64,000 nucleotides of DNA from Kuschelorhynchus macadamiae (lineage: Eukaryota; Arthropoda; Insecta; Coleoptera; Curculionidae). The stretch lies in contig JAUTXW010005180.1 in NCBI GenBank assembly GCA_030620095.1, positions 124,001 through 188,000 on the forward strand. The letters are read 5' to 3'. Positions within the stretch are counted from its first letter, which is position 1. Each line of letters opens with the position of its first letter. Below, piece after piece: positions 11,411 to 22,417 of this stretch. The notes below the pieces were generated by a model, which saw nothing but the letters and a program-made list of their open reading frames with translations, did not search any database and had not been told where the DNA came from. Position numbers and translations under genes: made by a program.

Positions 11411-12189
11411 ATAAGACAAACAAACAAAAAATGTCATTTGATAGCCCAAACAGGCTCTCGTCAGATAATATCACTCAATTCCATTCTAGTCCCCAGTTAT
11501 GCCAAAACTTTAAAGATTTTTGTATCTATTACTACAAACACCTTGTATAATCAAGTGACAAGGTACCATGCAACATGTTAAACATCAGATATAATATTAA
11601 ACTTTATTCTAAAAATATCCCTAAATAGATCTCCGTTATAAAATCCAAATTTTTCAAAAAAAAGTTGAAATGTTTCATTTGTGTTGAAGACTGTTTTCCT
11701 TTTAGTTACGAGCGGCACCTAGTTCTACCAAACAACAAAAGCAAATTTTATTGTTAAAAATAATTTTATGTTATATGTGGAGAGAAATTTTCACACACCC
11801 TGTAAATTGAGATTTGGTCAATCTAAAGTCTGTGTAGATATTTATCATAAAAAACAAAGCAACGCCATTTTTATTCCCGTATTAAGTTTTTGGGATTAGT
11901 TTATTTCAGAAAAGTTTTTGCTCAAATGACAAAAAAAAGATAGTCACGTGATTTATCTTAACTGCTAAATCTGACACTTTTTTGAAAAATGGCAGAAAAC
12001 CATGTTTTGTCAAAATTTTGCAAAATGGTGAAAGAAATTGTTCGTTTTTTGATTTTGTAGCTATACATAAAATTTCAACGCTCTCGGTTGACACCTTTTT
12101 GTCGGTGAAAAACTGAAATGGGTCCAAAAAAATGTGTTTGCAAATACAGTATGTACATCAATGGTTTTCTCAAGTTTTGGTTTATAGAC
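11411..12189. other. Non-coding, no gene recognised
   Basis: No supported feature. The short minus-strand frame at 11906-12127 has no recognisable motif. Confidence 0.4.
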
Positions 12190-12475
12190 AAAATAAATAA
12201 TTTATAAGGTAAACACTCTGAAATATTTTTTATTTAATTTTTAGGGGGGTATTTCATTCTCCTAGGACTACCCTGAATAATTGGAAAAAATGTCTTTAAA
12301 TAAAAAATAATAAAATAAATTTGACGTGTTTCACTGTTTTCTAAGCATGTTGAATATACAAAAAAATAAAAGAAGTTTTACATGTTTTACCGTTTTCCGA
12401 ATACTTAAAATGAAATAAAATACATTTTGCCTGTTTCGCCGTTCTTCGAAATATTACTTTTTTTTTTAATATATT
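12190..12475 (+). repeat. Degenerate ~115-bp tandem repeat, shared with 62.1-62.4 kb
   Basis: Successive units carry AAAT(T)TGACGTGTTTCAC-CGTTTTC, GTTGAATATACAAAAAATAA and a GGGG-TATTTCATTCTCCTAGGACTAC-like block. The same words recur at 62090-62460 (TTTGACGTGTTTTACCG, TTCAATATACAAAAAATAAA, TAGGACTACTATGTATAATG). This is a dispersed non-coding repeat family. Confidence 0.65.
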
Positions 12476-15400
12476 GTCGCACAAAACATTAAGTATGATG
12501 ATTTCTACATTTTTTAATGTCAGAACATTTCCCCAACTATTCCCTACTATTTTTATTATTCTAGCAAAACGTTTTTATCACTATAATGCGGGATATTTTC
12601 CTTAAATGCCAACAAAATAAAAATCCGTTATAGATTGAATATTAAAATTGAAATGTCTTTTCCTTAATATAGTTGATTTTTTTCTATTAGTGTTCTAGTC
12701 CATTCTAGGGTGTTTATATTGTTGATAGGTTACTGTTTTTTTTTTGACCATGAAATGAGCTTCTTTTTGGTAGTTGCAAATTTCCCAGATTTAATATCTT
12801 TATAAACATCACAAAATAATCTAAAGGAAACTATCTGGAAATTCCCTCCTGAGCTTTTTTTTTCGTCTAAAAAAATGAAAGAAAATGCAGTGTATATATA
12901 TGTGTTACTAAACGACTATTTTCCGAACTAAATCGGGTTATACGTCACTATTACTAATAATAGTCGTCAAACTAATATCTAATACCTCAAGTAATGTTTT
13001 TTCTGTATATTATTTTGACGCCGACTTGTAAATATCAAAATTTTAAGATATTTGTTATTTTTCAACGGTTTGTATTGATTTATTTTGATATATGTCTATG
13101 TTCTACTTTCTGTCGTCAATAAAAAGGCTAGATTTGCTTCAGATGTAATAACAATAAGCCAAACGTTTCTAAGTTACGATTTTTCACGTTGCCAACATAG
13201 CATATTATTTGTAACACGATATTTTAAGGTCACTTCTCCTTCCGTTTTATGTTCAAAATAAAGTGATTTAATATTATCAACACACATTAAGAATTATCCA
13301 TCAATTCCGGCGTAATTGGGATAGATATGTAAAAAAATAATACATACGGTCGAATTATTGATCCGTCCTTTTTAATTAGAAGTTCAGATGTTGTTTAAAT
13401 AACTTGTATTATCATCGGATTAACAGATTCAGATTAATAATATCATTGAGATCGAAGCAGAATGTCGTGCGTTCTTCGCGTCCGCAGTTATGTGAATAGT
13501 ATAAGGGAAAAAACGACACACATAACAGAATAATTTTAATAATAATTGTATTTCTTATTAAATAAGTTAAAATTTGACATTGCAAAATGATTATCCTTAT
13601 ACAATACCCAAGTACTATTGGAAAAATAAAGATAGCAAAATCAGTGAAGACGGCATATGTCAAAGCATCAGAGCACTGGTGATTCGTTAGTACCTCTCAG
13701 TCAGTTCTGAGAGTGAGAGTAGAAATACGCTAAAAAATGCAGGATCATCGCAAATTCAAAACAGTTTTTATCCGTCATTCATACGTCACAGCAGCCCCAA
13801 AAACTGTGAGGGCAAAAAGGAAATATTAGAATATGCCTGCTAAGAGTGTGAACAGAAAAGTCTTGCAGTTAGTTCTAATTAGCTAATTTAATTGATTGAT
13901 GCACAGTAGTTGTGACATACTAAAAGCATCTAAAAATGATAGTAGCATTATGCCGAGATTAAAAATAAAGGCCATAATGCAGAAAAAGAATGAAAGTGCT
14001 TCTCAGCGGCTTAACGATATTAATTTTTTAAATAGTACCTATAAACAGAATTAGAAGACAGAAAGAAATTGAACATGTGAACGTTTTTGAAGTTTAGTGT
14101 TGCTGCATAAAACAGTATCAGAAGAAATACATAAACACAATGAAACAATATCACAACATAATTCATAAATAACATGTATTAATGCACTCTTTTGAAGATT
14201 ATCTTAAGAATATTACTTATCCCTGTATCTCCGAAATTAAGCATTATCGGATATTTATCTGTAAAAAAATTTGTTTTGTTGTAAAATGTAAAACAACTTA
14301 TGGTAAGTATTCTCCGAATAGTAAAATACAAAATCGAAAACACAGGGACAGATTACACCTGCCAGATGTGAGCGTATTAGTATTGGCCTATGTGAAATTT
14401 ATTGGCTTGGATGCCCTGATATCGCTTTGGATGCAGATTTTTTTTCTACCGCTTACCGAATCTCTACTTCGGGCATTTTTTATTCATAAACATGCGCACG
14501 AGTACTGTCGCTTGCCGAGTCTATCGTTTGGCAATTCTTGTTTTAATATAGATATACTTTTTATATAGATAAGCTTTTTTACATAACCCCAAAAAAAAAG
14601 AGGACCTAACCATTATTTATTTTATTTTGTATTATATGAAAGAATAATACAATATATAACCTAAGGCTATGACCTAAAAATAGTGGTAATCCTAATAACT
14701 GATAACACAGTATAGAATAATACAAAAGTATTGAATTCTTAAAATTATCGAACTGATCAAGCAAGCGGAGCGGGCGATGCTGGTAATTTCTTTGAATTTT
14801 TATTCACTCTAACATACGATGTAGGGATGGAGCGCTACTGCGTTAACGAAATAAATCTTTAGTTTTTTGTCTAACGGCAACATTGACGTGTCGGAGACGA
14901 GAGAGGACAAATAAAACAATAGTGGCAGGAATTACTATAATGCACAATCATAGTAATCATAATCACTACACTGCTTTAACATGCTTTATGCTTTGTAAAC
15001 AATAATGCATCCTTGGTACAATAAAGTACTTTTTGAATTTGAATTATATGCATGTGTGCGCATGTGCATGTTGCGTCGCAACACTTGCAAACGTATGAGC
15101 AACACGAATCACGATACGACGCGGGACTTGATGGAGCGGCAGAATTGATGATGCATTGACTTTATATGCGGATTTTCAAATGTAGGTGTTACTGAATCAT
15201 GAAAACAGAGAATTTTGTATGTATAATAATATAATTAAACATAGGGATTCGTCTATGACTCTGTAACAAGAATTTCCAACTTTTCCAGTTTTACCAACTT
15301 TTCGAGCGAACTTTTCTTTGATTACAACACTAACCAGGGCTAACCTAAATGCAATCCGCGTTTTAAAATACATTTTTTTGTGCTAACAAAAAAAAACTTT

Positions 15401-15525
15401 TCGACCAAGACTCGGCAAGTGGAGGGACTCGTGCGGATGTTTAAGAATAAAAAAATTGCGTTCAGTTCATATAGGTTTATTTCGGAGGAGTATAAACAGT
15501 GTTCGTCGAATTCTCGGTATAAAGC
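12476..15525. other. Long non-coding stretch, no gene recognised
   Basis: I find no coding region with recognisable domains. Open frames such as 13412-13663 and 14182-14568 have random-looking composition. A CAGATTACACCTGCCAGAT segment near 14348 resembles the reverse complement of sequence near 17565 (ATCTGGTAGGTGTAATCTGT), so both may belong to one degraded dispersed repeat. A TAGGGATGGAGCG string near 14823 looks like an isolated hAT-type end. Confidence 0.45.
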
Positions 15526-15602
15526 ATGGTGGCTTAGTGCTAGGGTGGTGGTCCAGTTGCGTAGCAAAGGATGTTCGAATCCCGGTTCCGGCGATCACTT
15601 TT
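15526..15602 (+). repeat. tRNA-like sequence, probably a tRNA-derived SINE head
   Basis: TGGCTTAGTGCTAG matches an RNA polymerase III A box, and GTTCGAATCCCGG, ~48 nt downstream, matches a B box. The T-arm stem pairs poorly and no clean cloverleaf with a 7-bp acceptor can be drawn. A functional tRNA is therefore unlikely, and a tRNA-derived SINE or tRNA pseudogene is the better reading. It abuts the head of the next repeat within ~10 bp. Confidence 0.45.
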
Positions 15603-15609
15603 AATTTTT

Positions 15610-17330
15610 TTTATTTCCCTCGTGAAAGGAAATTATTGTAATCGTGAAAAATTCACACTCCGAGATTTTTCAGAACTTCGCGTTTCAGGGTCCCTAGATG
15701 ACGAAAAACACGTTTTCTTAATTCCGTTGGTCTGTCTGTCTGTCTGTCTTTTCGCGGCGTAGCTAAAAAACTACTTAACTGATCAACTTAAAATTTTGGT
15801 CAAACATTTTTAAAATTCAGTCTGGAAAACTGCTTAGCGGTATGGGGATCAACTAGTAAGATAGTGGTTCTAATCCAAGATGGCCGAACAAAATGGCGGC
15901 AAATAAAATGTTTGTAATCCTGAACAGATCAATCACTCAGGTTTTACACATCTTTACGTTTTAGCGTCCCTAGATGCCAAAAAATTTGTTTTATCAATTC
16001 TGTCGGTCCGTCTCTCGGTTTGTCTGTCAGTTCGCGACATAACTTAAATACTACTTACCCGATTTACTTCAAATTTTGACCAAAAATTAAGGGTCATATG
16101 GGGATGACCTGGTAATATTTTTGGGTTAAAATCCAATATGGCGGGACAATGTTAAAAAAATGTTGTTAGAGTTGTGTATTATTTGGGGTTAAGATCCAGT
16201 AAAAAAAACAAATCGTCGACGTTTCTAAACTTAATTGTCACATATTATCAGTCTTTATCTACTCTAAATGGTTTTCGTTAACGTTCCTCTTGTTTTTATG
16301 TTAGAGTGATGTATCATTTGGGGTTCGGATCCAGTAAAAAAAAAGTCTTTTTTTTAAACTCTCTACGTTTCGCAACTTTATTGTTGCATTCTCAGGGTAC
16401 ATATATATATAGATTTTATATCCTTCTTGAATCTCATCTTATCAGTCCTTACCTACTCCGTCGGTTCATAGATATTTCCCAGATATTAAGTATCTAAATA
16501 GTTTTCGTTAACGATTGTTCTTGTTGTTAGAGTGGGGTATTATTTGGGGTTAGGAAATATCTGCGGACCAACGGAGTAGCTAAAGACTGCTAATCTGGAT
16601 GCAGTATATAATATCTATGTGTCCTGAGGATGCAACATTAAAGTTGCGAAATGTCGACAATTTAAAAAAGGGCTTTTGTTTTTATACTGGATCCTAACTC
16701 CAAATAATACATCACTCTAATATAACAACAGGAGAATCGTTAACGAAAACCATTTAGAAACTTAATATCTGGGAAACATCTGCGGACCAACGGAGTAGGT
16801 AACGACTGATACTATGGGTTTCAATTTAAGATGGCGACACAAAATGTGTAAAATCTATGTGTCCTGAGAATGCAATAATAAATCTGCGAAACGTCGACAA
16901 TCTAAAAAAGGACTTTTGTTTTTTTGGCAAAACAAAATGGAGGCCAAATAAATTTATTAAAAAATCAATCTAAAAAAATCTTTGTGGCAGAAAAATTAAA
17001 TTTGAAAATGGGATAAACTGGTACGAATTCAACATGACGTAGCATAATAGCGGTATGTGTCAATGTAAAAACTACTTATTGAGTTTATTTTAAATTATGC
17101 CAAAAAGTCAAGTATGGCAGGTCGAAAGAAAATGATAAAATATTGATAGGAATCCAATATGATGGAACAATTGCGCCTAATAAGAATAAAAAGATAGTAT
17201 ATGTAACACATATGTACTGTGACTATGTTCTGCACTAAATTGGGTGTCACTTCACTATTCCTAACAATTCGAAAAAAAAATCACGAGGGAAGTTCTAGGT
17301 AAAGGAAACTTACTGATTTTGCATGTAGTT
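15610..17330 (+). repeat. Copy 2 of the 130-bp-monomer repeat, with nested palindromic insert
   Basis: The copy starts with TTTCCCTCGTGAAAGGAA and a CGTGAAAAATTCACACTCCG head, then AGGGTCCCTAGAT, (GTCT)n, and GCGGCGTAGCTAAAAAACTA. Degenerate monomers with GAACAAAATGGCGGC cores follow (15889-15902 and 16925-16942). It ends near 17290-17320 with ACGAGGGAAGTTCTAGGTAAAGG. A block of a different, self-complementary repeat (about 16195-16960) interrupts it. No coding capacity. Confidence 0.75.
16195..16960. repeat. Nested palindromic repeat block
   Basis: Arm 1 includes GGGGTTCGGATCCAGTAAAA, TTTCGCAACTTTATTGTTGC and CTACTCCGTCGGTTCATAGA (16318-16475). The inverse follows from about 16549: CTGCGGACCAACGGAGTAG, GCAACATTAAAGTTGCGAAA, TACTGGATCCTAACTCCAAA. 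Partial further copies extend to 16960. The CCTGAGGATGC...GCGAAA(C/T)GTCGAC motif is of the kind often seen near ends of Penelope-like and other retroelements (family knowledge), but I see no reverse transcriptase here. Confidence 0.65.
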
Positions 17331-18799
17331 TTCTTTTAAAAATCGGATTGCGTTTTAACAAAACAAAAGGATCCCGTTAGGTTAGCACCAGGTACGTCAA
17401 TGAAACCATCATTAAAGCCATAATAAATAATTAATCTAATATAAATCAAGAGTATAAAACTAAACATAAAACAATCATCTGCCCTGGGACTCGGTAAGAT
17501 GCGGCACTACGGAATATATTATCGATTGGCCCTAGTCCAACTAGCAAAACGACGAACGAATCTGGTAGGTGTAATCTGTGAGATAGGCTTATATATTGAA
17601 ACTGTATTCCATGCAAAAAATTACACCCACAAAACATTAATCACGTAGATAAACGTAACAAAAAGGTAATAGGTAGATATACCGAATATTACACCTATCT
17701 ACATAAATATGTATATAATTATATATATAATATATGTAGCAATATAATATTATAGTATAAAATTATCTTTGGTTAACATTTCTTCTAAACGAGTGACAGG
17801 TTAAAAAAAATTGTCGACATTACATCAAGCAATTCAGATTGAGTTATTGTCTAATTAAATTATATATCTTTGACATCTTAAAAATTTAAATGCTCAAGGC
17901 AGCATACCGTTGCAGATATCAATGTCCCTGAATTAGAATAAAATGTTTATTACTTCATTGCAATTTTAAAACAAGGAATAAGTGAACTATAAAATATTAT
18001 TTTTATATTCTTTGATAGACTATATTATAGGCAATGCAATAGTGATCGTTTACTGCCTGAAGGTTTTTACAGTATCGGTGAGAAGTTAATCCTACGTTTA
18101 ACGTTTATATCACCTATCATATCAAAGAAAATGTACCGAAAACCTTGTAATATAAAACTTGTAAAAGAATGAAACTATCTTATGTACTTAACTGATATCT
18201 TCAGGCTGTCTCTCGGTTTGTGCGGAAGTGCTGTGCTAATTATTAAAATAGTGCAGCATATGTTATTCAAATTTAGCGTTCTGCCAGAACGGATTTCTGC
18301 AAACCGTATACTGAGAGCCTTACATTTTACAGAACACATTCAGATTAGAAATTGTGATATAGAATTCGCTAGTACATGAAATGGTCATCAAATCACTCTT
18401 TTGCGTAAACTGCCAAAGCAGTTCTGAAATGTCCACCTCCACTAATATTCAAATTCAAATACATATTGATTATAGCAAAAAGTAATAAGACGTAATAACA
18501 GGTATATCTAAAAAATTAGACGTTGAAATTTTACCAGTAGCAGCATTCCCATCCATCCTGGATTTAACCAAAATTTCTGGAACAATATCTTTCTTTTTTT
18601 TAAGCGTTTTTCATCTGCAATTAATCTAGTCGAGATTCCCATCAAAAAGCACATCTTCAGTATCAAACCAGTAGTATGGGTATTTTTCGAATATTTTTAA
18701 ATTTTTTTAATAAACATTTTTTTGTGTAAACCCTGTCATTCGAAACGACAAAATTATAATACATGAGTTAACAAAATGTGATTTATTTACTATGAATAA
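17331..18799. other. Non-coding, no gene recognised
   Basis: The stretch is AT-rich, with an (AT)-rich patch near 17715-17745. Short frames at 17446-17637 and 18182-18379 show no domain. Confidence 0.4.
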
Positions 18800-19510
18800 A
18801 AACAGTCGATTTTTACTCTCGTAAAAGGGAAGTATTGTAATCATGAAAAAATCACTCTCCGAGATGTTTTTCAGATATTTACGTTTCAGGGTCCCTAGAT
18901 GCCGAAAAACAGGTTTTCTCAATTCCGTCGGTGTGTCTGTTCACGGCATAGCTAAAAAACTACTTACCCGATTGACTTCAAAATATGGCGGAACAAAATG
19001 GCGGCCTAGTAAAATATTTAACAATTCAGCCTGAAGAAACTACTTAATGGAGTGATTTCAAATTATGTGCACATAACTGTGTGGTATAGATATGAACTAG
19101 TAAAATTGTGGTATTTATTCAATATGGCGGAACAAAAAGTCGGCCAAATAAAATGTTTGTAATCGTGAAAAAATTACCCTGTCAGGTTTTACATATTTTC
19201 ACGTTTTACATAGGAATGAACTGGTAACATTTTGATACGAATATAAGATAGCAAAACAAAATGGCCGCCTAATGAAATATTTAAATAATTATCATGAAAA
19301 AACTACTTATTAGATTAATTTCAAATTTTGTGCATGCATTAAGTGTGATAAACTGGTAAAGTTGTGGTACGAATTTAAGATGGTGGAACAAAATGGCGGC
19401 CCAAAAAATCTTAATCAATTGACTTTAAATTTTGCAGACAAATGAATTGTGATATCGGCATAAACTGTTTCGAATTCAATTGTAAAAACCACTTATTGAA
19501 TTTATTTTAA

Positions 19511-19511
<1 letters not shown>

Positions 19512-19568
<57 letters not shown>
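19512..19568. repeat. (TA)n microsatellite, 57 bp
   Basis: An uninterrupted TA dinucleotide run inside repeat copy 3. Confidence 0.97.
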
Positions 19569-19571
<3 letters not shown>

Positions 19572-19767
19572 CAAAAATCAAGTATGGTGTAGGTAGAAAC
19601 TGGTAAAATATCGGTCGGAATCCAATATGATGGAACAAAATGGCGCACAGTAAAAATGTTTGAAAAGACAGTATATTGATTTGTGTTCCTAAATTATTAT
19701 GTACTGAACTAAATTGGGTCCCATTTAACTATTCGTAATAAAAGGAAATATTCATAACAAGCGAAGA

Positions 19768-19773
19768 TAGGAT
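19768..19773. other. Left target-site duplication of the Polinton (TAGGAT)
   Basis: TAGGAT immediately precedes the left terminal inverted repeat and occurs again immediately after the right one (37204-37209). A 6-bp duplication is the known signature of Polinton integrase. Confidence 0.93.
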
Positions 19774-19939
19774 AGTAGTTAAAATAGGGGAGTTCCTCCT
19801 CCTCCTCCTCTTCCTCTCTCTCCCCTTTTATTCTCATTCGCATCATATTTTTAATTCTTTCTCTTTGTCCTCCCACATTTGATTTTGCATTCTTAAGTCT
19901 TATAAATAGGTGCATCAAGATCATTTTAGTATGCTGAGG
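19774..19939 (+). repeat. Polinton left terminal inverted repeat (166 bp)
   Basis: The left TIR matches the reverse complement of 37026-37203. It contains a CCTCCTCCTC...TCTCTC pyrimidine tract, TTATTCTCATTCGCATCATA and a TATAAATAGG box. The right TIR carries about 20 extra bp in the pyrimidine-rich part, and the two differ by a few substitutions and small indels. Confidence 0.95.
19901..19908 (+). promoter_or_regulatory. TATA box in left TIR, pointing inward
   Basis: TATAAATA lies 137 bp upstream of the first ATG (20038) and is perfectly mirrored in the right TIR. The TIR thus appears to carry a core promoter that drives the outermost gene inward at both ends. The transcription start is inferred, not seen. 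Confidence 0.6.
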
Positions 19940-20037
19940 CAAATTTACTAAGCTGTGCTCGAGTTGTGTAAAAAGTTATTTTTGAATTTTTCCACCAATT
20001 GTGTATAAAACAAAAAGAAAAAAATGTGTCAAGTAAT

Positions 20038-20427
20038 ATGTGTAATGGCGAAAAATTAGCTACATCTATCAGACAGTTAAAAGTTAAATATCTCAATTTC
20101 TTTGAAGTGATTTCGAAAGATGAATACACCAAGCTGTTTTATCCACTGAAACGAGATTATTTGGAAGCAATTGACTGTTGTGATGATTATTTAGAAGGAA
20201 TTATAAGCCTTACTACGTTTTTCAATACATTTGGGAAATCATACTTTGTAGGAGAATTAAGCCACCTAATAGAATTTATAGGAGAAGATTGCCAATTTAT
20301 ACCTGCTATTATTGCAACCCAAAAGAGGTTTCAATTATACGAAGATAAAAAACAGGTATCATCAAGAAAAGTTTATTCCATTCGCAAGAGACGTCCCCCC
20401 ACATATTTAAGATATTATGTTAAATAA
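20038..20427 (+). CDS. Polinton left-end protein, 129 aa, unknown function
   Basis: This is the first gene inside the left terminus, read inward behind the TIR TATA box. The ATG at 20038 is the first in frame; the frame is open upstream to 19999 but only from a TTG codon. The protein looks all-helical (KLATSIRQLKVKYLNFFEVI, then DYLEGIISLTTFFNTFG, then ELSHLIEFI) with a basic C-terminal tail (SIRKRRPPTYLRYYVK). I recognise no domain. A death-fold-like helical bundle is possible but is a guess from amphipathic pattern alone. The intact frame contrasts with the broken core genes. By position it could be an early gene. Confidence 0.6.
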   Translation: MCNGEKLATSIRQLKVKYLNFFEVISKDEYTKLFYPLKRDYLEAIDCCDDYLEGIISLTTFFNTFGKSYFVGELSHLIEFIGEDCQFIPAIIATQKRFQLYEDKKQVSSRKVYSIRKRRPPTYLRYYVK

Positions 20428-20432
20428 ATTAA

Positions 20433-20543
20433 ATGGCTGAGTTACTGATTGCAGTTAAATTATTAGAAGACAAATTTAGTAATCTTTCAAAAACCTATTT
20501 CTCATATTCTATGGCAAGTGGTCCGGAGTGGATAGATAGTTAA
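20433..20543 (+). CDS. Possible 36-aa micro-ORF
   Basis: A short ATG-to-TAA frame begins 6 bp after the stop of the preceding gene, encoding MAELLIAVKLLEDKF at its start. An AATAAA-like signal follows near 20550. It may be translated or may only be the 3' UTR of the left-end gene. No domain is recognisable. Confidence 0.25.
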   Translation: MAELLIAVKLLEDKFSNLSKTYFSYSMASGPEWIDS

Positions 20544-20579
20544 TGCAAAATAAAAATTTAATTAAGTTTTTTTATATTT

Positions 20580-21029
20580 TTATTCATTCATAAAACAATT
20601 GTCATATAAAAATAACACATTTGTCAAAGCACACATACAAGGTGATTTTGAATGACAGAAGCATTTTGGTTCCATTAGCTTTAGCGCTGGTTGTTCATCT
20701 ATTTCAATCACAGGCTTTTTAGAATATTTCTCTATAAAATCCTTTTTTTCGGTTCCTTTTACAAAAACAAAATCTGCTTTCTTCGTAAGTGTTTCAATTA
20801 TTTTTGGGAAATGATGTAATGGAGTAAATCCATTATTCCAGTGTATACAATGATGATTTTTCATTAGCCATACCGCCTGCTTGTGACAATCAGGTGAAAG
20901 AAACTCCATTGGAAAAGGCTTTTTAAAAATATAATGAGTCATTTCATAACCATCAAAAGCTGCAAGCTCTTTCGGTATAAATTTATTTTTTTCATCCTTG
21001 AATCCTTGAATATCCATAGCCAATCTCAT
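20580..21029 (-). CDS. Conserved Polinton-associated 149-aa protein, possible RNase H-fold
   Basis: The frame is open from 21029 to 20580. The second in-frame Met (MDIQGF) fits the usual start of similar proteins I recall from insect Polinton-like loci. Visible marks are an MDIQGF start with an early Asp, a central H-x-W-rich segment (KNHHCIHWNNGFTPLHHF), a FVFVKGTEKKDFI stretch and a Cys-rich tail (CFCHSKSPCMCAL). The D...K pattern is reminiscent of RNase H/DnaQ-like folds, which is inference. It is the last gene of the minus-strand virion cluster, downstream of the major capsid gene. It has no lesion. Confidence 0.6.
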   Translation of the reverse strand: MRLAMDIQGFKDEKNKFIPKELAAFDGYEMTHYIFKKPFPMEFLSPDCHKQAVWLMKNHHCIHWNNGFTPLHHFPKIIETLTKKADFVFVKGTEKKDFIEKYSKKPVIEIDEQPALKLMEPKCFCHSKSPCMCALTNVLFLYDNCFMNE

Positions 21030-21160
21030 ATTTTCAAAGCAGCAATTTTTTTAATGAGAATTTTTTTACTTGCATAATTTTCAATTTCTTCTTTCAGTTG
21101 ATCAATTTGTTGTTGTAGTTTTGATGTTAAACTGAAAGCTTTTGAAAATCCCTTTAAATT
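21027..21160 (-). other. Short coiled-coil frame, probable gene remnant
   Basis: Between the capsid gene and the 149-aa gene, a minus-strand frame without an ATG encodes a heptad-like stretch (SLTSKLQQQIDQLKEEIENY). It ends in a TGA that overlaps the downstream ATG as ATGA. It may be a decayed small ORF. Confidence 0.3.
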
Positions 21161-21192
21161 AAATCGAAATATGAAAAGAGTGGGGATAAAGT

Positions 21193-22417
21193 TTATAATT
21201 GTTTCACAATTTTAGTAAGAGGGTTGTAGCTAAATAATTTGTCATGTAAAATAAGACAATAAGCAGAAGTATCTTTTTTAATTGCATTGTGTGTCTCAAA
21301 TTCAATTCTCATTACTACGGATACCGTTTGAATTGTTTCTTTTTGATCGGAGCAATCAATATGTGTAATAGGACTAATGTTTTTGAATTGTTCAGGATTA
21401 AAAATGGGTTCATTTGGAACACCATAGTAAGACTGTCTAAAGTTGGCAAACATTTCGTATAAAGCAGAAAATTTGTTTTCTTTGAAATTTAAGTACAAAT
21501 CGTGATAAGAATATCTTTCAGAATTTAAAAATACTCTAATATTTGACAAGGTAATATTGTCAAATTTACTCATATCTTTAGCAATTTTCCCTTCTCTGTT
21601 TTCTTGAAAGCCAATCACAACATGACGAGGAGCTTCTAGTTTACTAGTTGTTTTTACCGGCCATGTGTGACGGGTTGTTTCGGTTAGAGAAGAATATTCA
21701 ACAAGTTCCCAACTCCTGAATCCTATCAATATATCTTGATTTGATAGAGCAAGTTGTTTTGGCATATCAACTAGAATGTGAGGAACTTTCCAATAAATTT
21801 TATCGAAAGTAACCAATGGAGTGTCAGGAGCACTAACAGGCTGTGCCGGATCTTCTTTGGAGATAACACCATCTAAATCATCAGTTGATCTAATAAGAAC
21901 TAATTCCTGTTTCATATTCATAATATTTTTTCTGTAATCTTTAAAAAAATCCTAAAAGCATTTTTACTGGTATGGATACGGAGAATTTTCCATCATTATC
22001 AACTAAAATTTTATCACTTTCTTTTCGATGTGGAAACCAACCTGCATTTTCCAGTTTTAAACTTTCGTTGGTATTGTGGGAAAGGTAGCTTTTTAAGGTT
22101 GATGCTAATCCAACATTTCTTATTGAATCTATAGTAATTCCGTTTAGCTCATAGCGGATTTCTCTGAACAAAAAGGCTATACCATTGTTAATAAGTAGCA
22201 ATTCTTTCTTATATTTATCTTCTGTATTAGTTAATTTTCCTTCGATATAAAGTAAACTATCTGATGGTAGGGTGTAAGCATCGAGTTCTTAAATTGGGAT
22301 CCTTATTTCATCATTGTAATTGAATTTTGAAGAAATATATGGTTGATATGTGTGAAGCTCTGAACTAACGATGGAATTGTCTACATAAAGCTTTTCGTTT
22401 ACGTTTAATATGTTCAT
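21193..22417 (-). pseudogene. MCP: Polinton major capsid protein (double jelly-roll), broken
   Basis: The product would be the trimeric double-jelly-roll protein forming the hexagonal shell of the virion. The start ATG at 22417 opens with MNILNVNEKLYVDNSI. Family-like blocks follow: LFREIRYELNG (about 22150), FRSWELVEYSSL and HTWPVKTTSKLEAPRH (about 21640-21720), and LYEMFANFRQSYYG (about 21420-21460). Three reading segments are seen. An in-frame TAA near 22289 interrupts the first jelly roll, and a 1-nt shift in an A/T run near 21930-21940 separates the 86-aa and 242-aa frames. The ATG overlaps the stop of the upstream gene (TAATG). About 400 aa would be encoded without the lesions. Confidence 0.85.

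Larger units (their letters stand above)
18800..19773 (+). repeat. Copy 3 of the 130-bp-monomer repeat, split by the Polinton
   Basis: The head (TTTTTACTCTCGTAAAAGGG, ATCACTCTCCGAGAT, AGGGTCCCTAGATGC, GCATAGCTAAAAAACTACTT) is followed by at least four monomers of roughly 110-140 bp. Each monomer carries a variant of GGAACAAAATGGCGGCC (near 18990, 19129, 19254, 19384), then a (TA)n tract and the tail AATAAAAGGAAATATTCATAA. The Polinton interrupts the tail: the repeat's GAAGTTCT-like end seems to resume at about 37210. This dates the Polinton as younger than this repeat copy. Confidence 0.75.

Noticed and set aside
14182..14568. 128-aa plus-strand frame
   Set aside because: It has no domain, its codon pattern looks random, and part of it overlaps a repeat-like segment also seen near 17.5 kb.
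15526..15602. Functional tRNA gene
   Set aside because: A and B boxes are present, but the T stem and acceptor stem do not pair well enough for a cloverleaf. Recorded as a tRNA-like/SINE sequence instead.
18843..19034. 63-aa frame with FRYLRFRVPRCRKTG, and the similar frame at 1595-1828 (FLRFRVPRFRKTC)
   Set aside because: The protein similarity comes from the shared AGGGTCCCTAGAT head of the dispersed repeat. Other copies are full of stops.
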